Of a stretch of 64,000 nt of DNA, positions 12,083 through 24,000 are shown piece by piece; position 1 is the first letter of the stretch, and each line of letters begins with the position of its first letter. A program made the translations under genes and the position numbers. Origin of the DNA: Acarospora socialis. Its lineage: Eukaryota > Ascomycota > Lecanoromycetes > Acarosporales > Acarosporaceae. The notes under the pieces were generated by a model. It was not told the origin of the DNA. It worked only from the letters and a program-made list of their open reading frames with translations, and made no database searches. Where the stretch lies: NCBI GenBank assembly GCA_025617375.2, contig JAMYGW020000006.1, positions 749,001 to 813,000 of the forward strand, read 5' to 3'.

Positions 12083-12887
12083 TTAGCTTAGTCGCTGCAG
12101 ATATCCCTGAGCTATCAATCTCTCCACATCACCCTGCCGAACATAGAATTGACTGTTTTTAGACAAGATGATTGAGCTGAGGACAACGTGTACAAGTTAG
12201 TTTGCCAACGGGCGTCGACCAGGACAAGGGATGGGCCTCGGAGACCAGAACAGACATACCCGTATTCGGTCTGAATCTCCCCGGCATCCTTCAATACTCT
12301 GACGTCTATAAACAGATCTCTCGGTGGCTCCAGACTGCCTGTAAGATCAATGTCTGTCCATTGGCCCTTGTACGCAGCCAGCATGTCACTGTATTGCCTC
12401 ACGTATTCCTCTTCTTCTGGGCTGAGCGAGCTTTGGTTCCCCGCGGCCGAAGCCATGCCCCACCCCTCCGCGCTCCCGGGCTTTTCAGCTTGCGATTGCT
12501 GCTGTTGCTGCTCCTCCAGCACGTCGGTTCCACTCCAACACATCTCCTCCAACTTCTCTGACCGGACTCGGTGGTATGCAAGCAGGCATCGCTTGTTGCG
12601 GCGCATGCAAAGGTGATTGACCAGGAGAGCGCATGCTGTTGCAGGCTCCGAGGAAGGATCGAATGCGCCCTCAAAAGGCGCGAGAATATTGGAGACGTCC
12701 TTATCTAGCTCGCGAACCTCTCGAGTAACCGCCCGGACAATCTCAGTCTGGTAGGGAGGTAAATGAGCGAGTGACTGCGTCCGTTTGGCATGTTGAACCT
12801 GGCAATTTGTCAGTGATGTCCCGCCATGGACCGATCGTGCTCAGAGTTAGAACAGCTTACAAGCTTATTTCCAAGCTCTCCGTACAT
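12083..12887 (-). CDS. PSF1: GINS complex subunit Psf1
   Basis: Three exons (12887-12861, 12798-12260, 12176-12083) give 219 residues, the usual size for fungal Psf1. The first exon encodes only MYGELGNKL. The helical A-domain contains HAKRTQSLAHLPPYQ and MRRNKRCLLAYHRVR. The B-domain at the C-terminus reads LEPPRDLFIDVRVLKDAGEI, then KNSQFYVRQGDVERLI. A Gln run (QQQQQ) and a Ser-rich linker sit between helices. Psf1 joins Psf2, Psf3 and Sld5 in GINS, which with Cdc45 and Mcm2-7 forms the CMG replicative helicase in the nucleus. The exon joins restore conserved segments exactly, so the identification is firm. Confidence 0.95.
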
Positions 12888-13625
12888 TGCAGTACCTACC
12901 CAGGCTTGGAACGAGACTTCCCCCAAGTAGGTAGTCACACAAGCGCCAAATGATACTTCGGGCGTCATTGTAGCGCGGGCCGAGCCGGCATGTTCCACTA
13001 CCTACTCCACACTTTACCTACTCCGTACCTTACGGATGACTCCGTACTTACCCTGGCTTAACTTAATTTCTATTTTCATGCCCCCTCGGCCACGAACTAC
13101 CTTCTTGTTTTCAGGCCTCAAGAGTTGCAATAATGGTGTGTCACGAAGACCAGCAGAGACAACCACGAGGTACTGTCCAATTCAATGGACCCCCTGTCGA
13201 CGCGGGAGCATATCTGGGGAACGGCAGAGACAGGTGTTCAAAGGCTTCCGACACAAAGAGCTATGTCCGGCATGGTCCCGAACCCGCTCACAATGTCTTT
13301 GTACTCGATGCAACCATCCTCATACACCAACAATGCTCTTTATCAACAAATATGAAATCCATCGAGGGGGTATTGCCGGTGTTAGAAACGCGCTATCTGG
13401 AAGGAACAGGTACCTTCACGTCCACCCTCGGATACGCCATCCAAAGCAAATGCAGAAGCGGAAAGACCTGACTGTGCCCCTCCTAACGGTCCATTAAAGG
13501 TAAGCCGAGCATAGCAGAATGCAGAAAGGAAACAAGCACCATGAACTCCAATTTATCGCCGCAAGCCTGTCCTGTTCAATCTCGCGTTTGGCATGCTCTT
13601 CCGCCCCACCCGAGCTTCATCTATG
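12888..13625. other. intergenic interval with clustered TACTCCGTA-type repeats
   Basis: Lies between the 5' end of PSF1 and the 3' end of the HMG-box gene. It carries CCTACTCCGTACCTT at 13017-13031 and related copies just downstream (for example ACTCCGTACTTACC near 13038-13051). No gene is supported; plus frames at 13036-13497 lack coding character. Confidence 0.5.
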
Positions 13626-15470
13626 TTACCTGCTGCTGTGTTCCTCCATCCACTTATCAAACTCGGCTCCTGCGTCAAGAGGACCCGCATCTGCGTCTAC
13701 TTGCCAGCCCTCATTGCTCGGATGGAGAGGGTCGGTTGTTTGATACGCCATCGTGTTGGCATTATCGCCGAATAAACTGTGTTGGGTATAATCCGAAACT
13801 GCGCTTTCGTACGGATTATTAAACCCTGCGTCAGAGGGCATTCCGCCGAAGTTCCCATCATCTATTCCACTACGATGGCTTCCAGATTGTCCCATCAGGT
13901 CATTATCGTATGCAAGAAGCTGAGGATCGAGCTGAGTCTGCTGCTCTATGGGTGCGGGGCTGCCGGTATGCGAATGCTGTTGCAATAACTCATAATGGTG
14001 GCCTCCTGGGAGCCCGATAAGCGGTGGGTTACTGTACTGCATCCCTGGCGTTTCTGTCTTGCGAATCCGTACATCTTCAATATTCATGCTCGGGGCGGAT
14101 AGGTTTGGATGAATCGTCGTCTGGTAGTATTGTCCAAATAGCTCATTGTTTCCCATCGCCGCCGGAAGTGCTTTTCCTGGGTTGGTCGCCTGGTACGATG
14201 ATTTGTTCCACGCTATTCGAGGTTCCAATGGTCTGCCACCGAAGCTGTGCTGAAGGACGCTGCTTGCTGGATAGCCGGCTTCTTTGGTCTGTCTTTTGCT
14301 CTGCTTGTTTTTGGACTTCCGCTGGCTTGGAGCTCCCCAGCCAAAGTCCGGATCATCAAGATCGCTTGGTTCTTCCGCTTCATCGTCTGAAGTGCCCTTT
14401 CGTTTTCTTCCTGGCCCCTGTGCCTTGCTAGGTGAGAATTTATAGCCGGGATGCGCTTTCTGATGATTGTCTCTTTCAATCTTCGCATATTCGTTGTACT
14501 GTTCCCGAACCTCCGGTGGCTCCAGAGGCCAGCTTTCGCCGGAGACAGAAGAGACAATCTGGTGGTTGTTCTGGAGACACCACAGCTTCGTTCGATCGGC
14601 GTACGCCGAGCGGTAAAGCATGAATGAGTTCATCGGTCTGGTCACGTATCCGTTCCGTTTCTCTACCTCCTTCAACCGTACTTCCACCGGTCTATTTACC
14701 CATTCCTCCATATTCCGAACTGGAATATGATCAAAAGGCTTCGTGAGCTCACTCAGAGGTGCGTTGATTTTCGGCGCCTTGGGTTTGTCGCTTTTTGATT
14801 GTTTGGAGGCTTTTTTAGCCTTGGGTGATCTTGGTGCACGAAGCTTTTCCTGTGCCGCGACCTTAGAACTCTGTGGGGTATCCAGGCCCGTTATCGATCG
14901 TCCACTCCGCGTTGTCCGCCGCCCGCTGTTGCTTCGGTCTGAGGATGTGGGCGTTAGAGGCGAATTGACGTGGAAGCCCTGATTCAAGTACTACACGCCA
15001 TATCCTCATCAGCTCAACGTTCGAACGAGAACCCCATCGAGACTTACCGATCGCTGTGCGGTAGGTAGAGAGGAGTAGTTCTCATGTTGGTTCTGGTAAT
15101 ATATCGGAGCACCATAACCATCCTAGACAGTCTTCAGTCTCGGATTATCTCCACGATCGTCGCTCATGTTCATGATGGCTTGGCCACTCACAAATTGAAT
15201 ACCTAGGCCGACATCACTCGAATCCTGGTATACAGCTTCATATGGTCCTGCGACATACTGTTGCCCTAAATACTGGCCTGCTGCTGGGGATCCATACGCT
15301 GTTTGTGGCTCAGAGTGGACATATCTTCCGTCGTCCGTGTCGTAACGGTCAGCTTGGTATCGAAGGCTGGAGTTGTGCTGTACTAAGTGGTGGAGGCCAT
15401 ACTGAAGTTCGCCGTTATTTGACGGAGCTGGAGACGGTGGTTGTTGTTTGACCATCGCTGCGATGGACAT
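13626..15470 (-). CDS. HMG-box transcription factor
   Basis: Three exons (15470-15192, 15122-15048, 14990-13626) give 572 residues. The N-terminus (1-180) is Gln/Tyr/Ser-rich, followed by a basic stretch (PRSPKAKKASKQSK). The MATA-type HMG box spans about 232-305: YVTRPMNSFMLYRSAYADR, the SSVSGESWPLEP turn, and HPGYKFSPSK. A basic segment (GPGRKRKG) and an acidic patch follow; the rest is Gln/Pro/Asn-rich and probably disordered. The core RPMNSFMLYR differs from the RPPNAFILYR typical of mating-type MAT1-2-1, and the flanking genes are not the APN2 or SLA2 expected at a mating-type locus. It is therefore more likely one of the Ste11-like fungal HMG regulators of development. The target genes are unknown. 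Confidence 0.85.
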
Positions 15471-18320
15471 AATTCAGAGGGGAAGATAGGGTGGAAAGCG
15501 AAGCTGAGTTGCACGACGGGATTAGTCTCCTTATGTGGGAGCATATGCTTTGCTGATGGCGACGCAGGTCTTCCGCGTGGTTCTGAATGCCGTTGAAATG
15601 GTGGCTACTTGGAGGACTTGCGGTGGTCGTTCAATGTTCCCGGATTGGTTACCACTAAGCCAACAGTACTGGAGCGCAAGGTCCAGGGTACATTTGTCGC
15701 TCAGGGGGGGCTCTTTCTAGGTGGATTGGGGATGGTGGTGAGCAGCAATTCACAGGAAGTTGGATGTCTTCAACCGTCAGACCTAGCCGTGTGGTCCACG
15801 TCGATGTCTGCCGTATGAGTTGCCAGGTCCTTGAATGTGGGGTCTCTGATATGACGACAATGGTAACCGCGCTCGACAACCCAACTCTGGTGTTGATAAT
15901 TAGCGCCAGTATGGTGACTTCGCTGGGCAGGCTTCTGGAAAGATCCCGCTGAATCAAATCGATATCACGGATCCCCAGTAGTTCATCTGAACTCCTGCGT
16001 TGGTTCTTTGTTGCCTGAAGGTTGGGGAAGGAACAAGTTTGTCCTCTCCCTGGGGAGAGGTTGCAGATTAGCGGAAGGTTTGGGATGAACTTCTTGCGGA
16101 TACCCGCTCTGCAGACCGCACTTGGATCGCAAGTATTGACTGCGGAAAGATTGGTGTAGGCAAGCAGCTACAATTGTCCACACGGTACCGCTAATTGCTG
16201 CTTGCTAGACCGAACCAGGCGTTCAAGCGGCGACTGTGTCTCACGAGTGTCTTTGTTCCAGTGTACCGGGCAGATGATTTGGCCGGAGATGGGAGAGCAG
16301 CGCCGGAGAGAATCAGCAGGAATCCTTTGTCTGAGTTTTGGGAGGGTTGGAGATAGGCCTTATACAGCTCTGACACCGCTAGAAAGGCTGAGGCTATAAG
16401 TTGGTATTCGGTCAGAGCTACGAGAATAAAATGTTCACCAGATTCAATCTCAATTCTATGGACAGCTGCAACTACATAAGGTACTAACTAAAAGTGCTGT
16501 ACCAACACGGCCCTGGGTGCGGATCGCAGACCGTTTGGTCCCAGCACGGATTGTGGCTTTACTATCAACACATCATCGCATGCGGCGGTGGGGACAAGTT
16601 CGCTGTGGACCACACATGTGGTCATATCTACCCGAACACGGTCGTTCCTGGCTCGGTAGAGGCTAACACTCCTAGTGCGTTGTTAGAGTCTCCACTGTTT
16701 ACGCCCAAGACCTTCATTGACCGAGGCCAAGCGCAAACTGGCAAACGAGGGTGGCTGCCAAAAGCTTGGGCCACGGATTCGCAGATTTCCGCACGAGGAA
16801 TAGGCCTTGGGCCGTAGGTTACACAAACTGTCCCTCTAGGCAGCTGGCACATTCCTCGCCTCCACGCTCAGGCGGCGCCAACCGAACTGCGATCTGCCTA
16901 CTCCGTACCTTGTACTGTAGGCTACATTACTGAGTTCATATTTAGTCAGGGAGGAAAAGTGGATCCTCCACACTCGATCTCTGTTCAGCTCATGCTGCAG
17001 ACGGCTACTAGCGTCCGGCCCTACCCTGGGATCGGAAACGGGCAGATGTGGACGGGTTCATTGAGGGTGGCGGAACGCTGTTTGAACGTCGGTCGTACAA
17101 GCATCGGAGGACGAGCTACTTTTACTATGATAGCATGCAACACTTATCACTCATTCTTGGATCTCTAGAATAACATCACCATCAACATCCCCTTCGATCT
17201 TCCTCGTTCGCATATATAGATTGCCGTGGTGGTTGTAGTCCACCGCACATTGACCTCCATTTCTGCATAGACAGTATGGTAGGTACCTAGCGTACTGGGT
17301 GGGGAAACTTCCAGGAAAGACGCTCCGAAAGATTAGCTTGCACCAACCTGAATGCGGTAACGCTAGACAGCGCTAGCATCCGCGCGGTACCTTAGAAGCC
17401 AACCACCGCTTGCGGCCCATCGACCTGCAGATCGACAGTTGCGGTCAGCAGCGGACGATTCGCCGACACTTCCGCCATACGCACGGCGCGTATGCAAAGT
17501 AAATCTCCCTCATATCAAAAGGTTGCCAAGTTCACCACGAGAAATCACCTTACGATCATCTCAGGTTGATTCAACATACACACCCAGCACCAACCCCACG
17601 AGGTAAAATTGACGCTGCAATCCTTCGTCCTCGACATTATACCTCGGTGCAGCGCGGTGTGGTGCGGTGTTTGTAAAGATTGGCAACCAAACCAAGTCAA
17701 GGCCAAACCAAAACCAAGAGCAGAGGAGGACCAACGTGTCGGGTTTGCGCTGACTCGCCGTCGGCGGCTCCGAGACTCAACTTGACTTGGATTGACGTGA
17801 GTCGATTTATTCGACGGACCCGGTACCGTGGGTGGAGAGGGGAGTCATGTGCGCGGGGGGTTTTAGTGGAGAGGGTGGAGGTCGGAGATGAGGGAGGGGG
17901 GAGGGGATCTTCTTGAAGGAGCTTTACACTCTACAGTGCCACTTGGAGGTAAAGGCAGGTACTCTACCACGGAGGAGCCCTGCAGTTTGTAAAAGCCTAT
18001 GACATTCTTGCTACCTGTCTAGCTTTGCTAGGGGGTATACGATCTATTTCCTGTTCGTTCGTAACCAGTAATGCCCACGCCAACCCATGAAACACCGAGA
18101 AAGAAAGCCACGGGAGATGTAGAACGAGTGATGAACGTAGGTAATTCCCTTTTGAAGACGCCTTTATAAACCACACTACACGGGACCGTGACGCAAAAGT
18201 ACAGTATCGTAAAGACGTAACGAGTGTCGCGAGCTGAAGAGAGCCCGTCTCGTTTCTTCAAGGGGCTGTGGACGTCCTCTAAAATGGGGTTGAGAGATGT
18301 AGTCTGCTAGACTACGATGA
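15471..18320. other. large gene-poor interval
   Basis: About 2.85 kb with no supported gene. Frames such as 16494-16817 (107 codons) have no recognisable domain and random composition. A second copy of CCTACTCCGTACCTT lies at 16897-16911. The part next to 15471 holds the promoter of the HMG-box gene; the right part is the 3' flank of the PHD-protein gene. Confidence 0.5.
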
Positions 18321-21057
18321 TTACTGAGTAGTGATATGCCCGTTCGTTCGCGCCTGCTCAAACGTGAGCATTTTGATCGGAGGGGTATAGTCTTGCGGTC
18401 CAGGGCTCGGCGATAGACTGGTGACGGGCGGGACGACGGGCGTACCGGCGATGTTGTGGTGAGTGCTGGGTCTGGGCGGACTGTGTTTCGTTGGTGAGAA
18501 GCCGGATGTGGCTGCAGGCAACGGGGATTTGGCTACCGGACTGGAAGACGGCGACAGTGCTCCAAGAGGAGGAGAGGAGTGTTTCATTGGGGAGAAGCCG
18601 TTGCTGTGGATCTGTGGTGGTGGCGCAAATCCGCCGTTTGCCTGGGGGAAGGCGAGCGCCCCAACGGCGTGGCTAGCTTGCGAAGGTGACATTGATGGAC
18701 GATTTTTCGTAGGTGACGGCATGCTGTGGTTGGAATGGTTGGAGTAATTCGAATGAGAGGAAAGGGGTCGCTGCCGGTCGAAGGAGTTGAGAAATGGGTT
18801 TTGCTGGGGATAGGCGAAAGACGTTCGCGGCGTGTTGGCCATGCTATCCAGCGGGTTCTGAGGGGGTGAGCTTCCCGCAAGCCAAGCTGGTCCAGGAGGT
18901 ACCCTATTCCTGTTCTCAGCTGTAGAGTGCGAGGAAGCTGGTCGTTGATCGTGATGTAGGTAACCGTTGCTCTTGACCCGTGACTCAGGTGGTGAAGCGA
19001 GCCCCGGAGGTGGTTGCGCAGGAGAGCTGGCATCTCCATTCTGGCCACGCGACGGCATGGGTGATTGTCCCTCTGGAGAAAGAGTAGGACCGTTCATGAT
19101 TCTATCAAGTAGACTGCCATGTCCGTGATTTAACTGATTATTATGTTGATTGATTGGAGACACTCCAACTGTAATCTCCACATGCTTGAGGCGCTTCGGT
19201 GATGGCGACTTCACAATCTCGTCCTGTAATTTCCGCTTCTTCGGACCTGACTCATGCTCTGCTGTTTTCGGCTTTATATCCGAAGGTGGTGATGAAGATG
19301 TGCCTAGGCGAAATTTGAGAGTAGGAATCTTCGGTTTCTTCGCATCTTCCTTACGGCGCTCACAGTCCCTACAGATGAAGTGGAAGTCATCCTTTTCGGC
19401 AGAAGCTTGGGAGATGCCAAGGCAAGCACTGTGCTGCCACACGTTACATGTCTCACACGCAACGCTATGGGAACCGTCATCCTGCAGATATTTAGTGGGA
19501 CCGAGCGCGATATCAAAATGTGAATACTGACCAGGTTTTCACCATGAACACCACAGACTGAGCAGTCAAAGAACCACTCGTCCTCCTCCGCCAGTTTCTC
19601 AAGCTCCTTCTTTCTCTTCTCCATTTCGGCTTTGAGGTGCCTTTCCGACATTCGAGCTTCACCGGTTTCAATCTTTTTGCTGTCCTCAGACAGGTTCGCA
19701 AGCTCCTCTTCATGTAGCAGCCGCTTGTACTCTCGCTCCTTGAGACGTTGCTCACGCGTCATCATCCGAGATTCGCGCGCCTCTTCCATCCTCTTCTGCC
19801 TCTCTTCCTCCTTTCTGCCCTCTATCAGAGCAGCGCGTCTCTTGCGCTCCGCCTCTGCAGCCTCCTGCTCCTCTCTTTCCTTGTCGAGCTTGCTGGCGAT
19901 TCTGCTTGATCTCTTGGCCGTAGCGAGCTTTTGAAGGTTGAGCAGCTCCTTTTGCTTTCTGGCGTTCTTCTTCTGTTGCTCCTCCTCGGCCTTCTCAATG
20001 ACCGGCAAAACCTCTTGGGTGAGCCTCTTATAAAGATATCTCTCGTCCGGGTCTTTACTCTTTCGTATTGACTCGAGGAACTCCTGATACTGGTATAAGG
20101 TGACGGCCAGACATTCCCATTTGCATCCGCCAAAAGGATCTTCTGTGGTTCCAGTATCGTCGTGACCACTTGGAGCGTCTTCAGGAGTCCCATCTGGAGA
20201 TTCATCTGGTTCTGCGACCCTCCTCCGCTTTTTGGCCCGCGCCGCTGCTCTGCCCTTTTTCGAATTTGCTTTCGGTTTTGGTGCTGGTGGTGGCGGGGGC
20301 GGAGGATCGGTGCGGCGGTAGAGCCGGTTATCATCAAGTACGAAATATAGGCGGCCTTGCTTATCGTAACCAACCTCCTCTATGCGCTGCACAACATGTT
20401 ACTGGAGTGCTTAAGGTCAATAGTATCATTCAGGGTTTACCTACCCACTGTGTCTGTTCAGCGTCCTTTGTTTCCGGCATCCGTTCGCGTATACGGTCCG
20501 CGTGGATCAAAGTCCATTGTGAGAGCTGATATAGTACACGTATTTTGGTGAAGACGTCGAAGTCGGCGAACTTGCGCGGAGTTTCCTCCGTACCGAAGGG
20601 GTTACGCTTTGGAGCTTTAGCTTGATATTGTCGGCGCGTATATTCGTCGAAAAGTTCAGGACTGCGATACGCTTAATACAGTAACGTGAACCATGTGGAT
20701 GTATACGTACGTCAGTCCACGGTGCGAAGAGACAAACTTAAGTAGAGCCAGCCCGACTTCGGCCAACTTGTCTGAAGGACCTGCCTTGAGACACTCGGTT
20801 TCAAGCTCCTGGAGACATTTTCGATGATCAGCTTAACCCTCAACGTCGGTATGACCGCAATGCAAACTGATAAGCCAAAGGGGAAGATGTACCTCGATGT
20901 CGAAGTCTTCGTGAATCTTGACCGCCTTGCCGAAGATGAAGATGTATTGCATGAGATTCGCAAACTCCCACATGTTGCGAATCTGATCGAGCAAGCCTAG
21001 TTCTTGCGCTGGCGCGGGAGACTCCATCTCTGCCCTACCACGCTTGCGGGATACCAT
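18321..21057 (-). CDS. DDT/WHIM-like and PHD-finger chromatin protein
   Basis: Five exons (21057-20893, 20808-20711, 20661-20445, 20386-19532, 19481-18321) give 831 residues. A helical N-terminus (WEFANLMQYIFIFGKAVKIH) resembles the DDT region of RSF1/CECR2-type chromatin-remodeller subunits. A WHIM-like block follows (WRIEEVGYDKQGRLYFVLDD, about 158-180). A highly charged Lys/Glu/Arg coiled coil spans about 255-430. A C4HC3 PHD finger (about 432-480) has CSVC, CETC, HSAC and CRDC ligand pairs and is split by an intron. The C-terminal half is Pro/Ser-rich and disordered. PHD fingers read histone H3 tails. By analogy the protein may be an accessory subunit of an ISWI-type remodeller, but that is inference. 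It is a conserved fungal family without a common gene name that I can assign. Confidence 0.85.
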
Positions 21058-22162
21058 GACGATGAGGCTCCCCAAGCAGAGACGCGAAGGCGACGTGCCT
21101 GTGAGAAGCTGCTTGATTTTATAATCTGGTAAGGATTTTGTGGTGCAAAATATTTGTCGACGGTGCAAGAGTGTGTCTTGCGGAACGCTGAGACTGGTAT
21201 AGAGTGTACACGGTTTATGAGGACGCGATCAAAGCGTCGATGTTTATTAGAAGACCTGGACTGAACTATTATTGTGCAGGAAGGAAGCACTCGCACTAAA
21301 TAAGTTAGGGATGGCGTTTACCCGAAGAGTGCTCGGAGCCATCAATAATAATAAGCGATGGATGCCTCAGGCTCCATATACATGTAAATATTATTGTGCT
21401 GCAGCTATCACTCCTATCAGATATCTTATGTTTGGTATTGTTGAAGGGGTCTACATTGAACATGTGTTCTAGGGTATTTTCTTTTGTTAAGAGCTGTGGA
21501 TAGTTGAGTACCAGACAGAACTGGGCTTCCCCGAAGGGGCTCTAAAGAGAACAATGAGGCTCCACAAGATGAGGTCTCAGGCCTGAATAGGAAGAGCCAA
21601 CATTCAGGGCGGTAAGATATTGTCACTATGGCCCTTGTTGCATTTTCTCTACCACATCTGCCAACCAATGCACGCCGGTCATTATACGGTGTCCAGAGTC
21701 TGATAGACAAGGACCGAGGCCCTATGAACACCCATTCGAAAGTAGTAACATTCAGAGCCTCAGCGGCCGAAGCTGCAAATATACGCTGCAGCAACATCGT
21801 CGTTACAAAGACGTAAGTGATCTGTTGCTAAAGACAACCTTTTCTGGAAAACCCCCCAAATCCCTTCCTATGCAAGTCTTGGAGGTATTTAGCCAGTAAA
21901 GGGAAGATAGGAGAACGTCAGCAACAGCCTCTAAATCAATCTGAACGCGCTTGGTCAACCGCCCTCCAGAGAACCTTGTCCAAAATGCGCAACGCCTTGT
22001 AGAAATGCCTTTTTCGCGCCTCAACAGATCCATCCGGCGTCATCCATCCGACCCACTCCGAAGGCGCTGCGCCCGAGATAAGAGATCTATGCATGCATGC
22101 CCGAATCACATCGCCAGAGTTATGCGTATGGTACACCGATATGTCCTTTCCTGGTCCTCCCT
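21058..22162. other. intergenic interval
   Basis: Left part is the promoter of the PHD-protein gene, right part the 3' flank of CAF40. A 123-codon minus frame at 21426-21797 has no family resemblance. No RNA gene seen. Confidence 0.45.
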
Positions 22163-23431
22163 TTACATGCCCTGATTATTGCCCGTGTCGACCACGTTGT
22201 CCGAGAGATTGATGAGGAGCTGTGCCAAACACCTTTTCGTGGCAGCGTCATCGCGAAGAACCGATGAGAAGGTTGCATCGCGTAAGGGTTCCGGAAGACA
22301 TTGACGAAGAGCTTCACGAGCACGGGCGTTGTCACTCAGTCTGCAAACGTCAGGGGACCCGCTACGACCCAATGGGGGTGGAAGACTGACCTCAGGAAGC
22401 ATCGAACAACGTGCTTCAGCAACCTCACAGTCTGCTGCTCGACCAGCTGCGTAACCATGTTGCTCAAAACGGTACCGACAGCGTAAAACCGCTCGTAGGT
22501 ATGGCAGATGTACGCAAGTCCTACATCGTCCAACAGTATCTTCTGCACGATGAAGATAGCCACCGTTTTACTTAGTTCCGAACCTGTCTCCATAATGCGC
22601 AGGCAAAGCGGGATAATCTCGGTAGTCAGGAGAAAGTTGATCACGTCGGACGAGTCGTTCTTCACTAGTGCGCCGATGACACCGAGGGATGTGAGGCGAA
22701 GGTATTCGAAGGGCCGAGACTTAGAGGTGGTGTTGAGAAAGGGGTACAGGAAGAGCGGAATATGTGCTCCTTTGATCAGCGGGGCTGCCGATGCGTACGA
22801 TATCTTACTTACCGTTGAGGAAGAGCGCACGCGTCTCGTTATGCGAAGCCACGCACTGCAGCAAGGCGAGAGCGTTGCAGACTCGGTTTGATGCCGCTGC
22901 TGTGAGCTGTGATGGGTTGAGAAGAGGATAGACAGAAATGATCTCTTGCAGCAACGAAGTCATGACGCCTGAAACACCCCATCAGTAAGCGATTGGCGGG
23001 TTGGCAGGCTTGAGCTCTGTTCGTGCCCTACCGAAAGAATGCCATATAATCAACGCCAATTCCGGCACTTGTTCCCTCTTCTTACTCAGTTCCATCAGAG
23101 CTGTTTCCCTGGAATTGCCATCCATCAACTCCGCAACCCATCCGAGCACCCTCCTATTCTCCTCGCTGATCGCTCCCTCCAGGGGCCCACCAGTCGCGTT
23201 GTGGTCCAGTCCCGCGCCAGGCCCATTACTATTGTTGCTAGCAGCGATGCGATGATAGTGTTGCTGCTGGGCCGCGGCTGCTGCGGCCGCTGCCGCCTGG
23301 GCCTGGGCATGTTGTTGAGCGGCTTGGTGATTATGCTGTTGCTGATGATGGCTCTGTTGCTGATGCAGCCACGATGGTTCGGCTTGCGGGTATTGGTGTT
23401 GGTGTGAGAAAACGTGCTGCGATTGCAGCAT
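22163..23431 (-). CDS. CAF40: CCR4-NOT complex subunit Caf40/Rcd1
   Basis: Four exons (23431-23032, 22968-22813, 22769-22391, 22340-22163) give 370 residues. The N-terminal 95 residues are His/Gln-rich with a run of nine Ala, as in other filamentous-fungus Rcd1 proteins. The remainder is the armadillo-like Rcd1 fold, with [59 protein letters not shown] and [20 protein letters not shown]. Caf40 is a core subunit of the cytoplasmic and nuclear CCR4-NOT complex and binds peptides and nucleic acid through its arm-repeat groove to promote deadenylation and repression. The start was chosen at the ATG preceding LQSQHVF; an upstream in-frame ATG is absent. Introns of 43-63 bases. Identification firm. 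Confidence 0.95.
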
Positions 23432-24000
23432 CTTTGGCACCTCTCCGTTTGCAATACTTGAAAATCAAGCCTGGATGCTTGAGGAGCGGGAAGTCAGTGA
23501 AAGGTGAGGAGACGACCATCGGCGGTTCTACTAAAGGTGGGGAGCGGTTGGATCCTCGCTCACCTAAGGTACCGTCTCGCTTACGTAAGTTATGCAATAT
23601 ATAGGTACTTTATCAGTTAACACTCATCTTTTGTGTTTCTCGATATAGCATTAAAGCCGGATGAACTGGAAGATGGCTCATGCATTCCATGGAAGTGGGC
23701 CTGATGATCTCAGCTAGCAAAGGTTTGTTATGATTCTACTCCACAGCGAAACTGACCGGCTTAATTGTATACGGACGACGGCTATGTATTCTCTGTCATA
23801 CACCGGGTGGATTTCGCCCAGCAGAACGAAAGATATCAAGTCTGAAAGACGAAGGACATAATGGAGGAGAATCGTCAGTTCAACCACGACCCGTAGAGGC
23901 ACTCCTAGAAAGAACCGGTTTCCCATCAGTCATCCTACAGCAGGCCTCTCTTATGCTCCCAAATCAGCTCATCCAACACAATGTGACTTTCGTCATTAGT
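23432..24000. other. intergenic interval between KIN1 3' end and CAF40 5' end
   Basis: Contains the CAF40 promoter and the KIN1 3' flank. No other gene is supported. Confidence 0.45.

Noticed and set aside
13626-15470. HMG-box gene as MAT1-2-1 mating-type gene
   Set aside because: The box core differs from the mating-type signature, the protein is longer than usual, and neighbouring genes are PSF1 and a PHD protein, not APN2 or SLA2.
16494-16817. 107-codon plus-strand frame
   Set aside because: Random composition, no family resemblance, flanked by frames of similar length on the other strand.
21426-21797. 123-codon minus-strand frame
   Set aside because: No motif and no conserved context; lies in a 3' flank.
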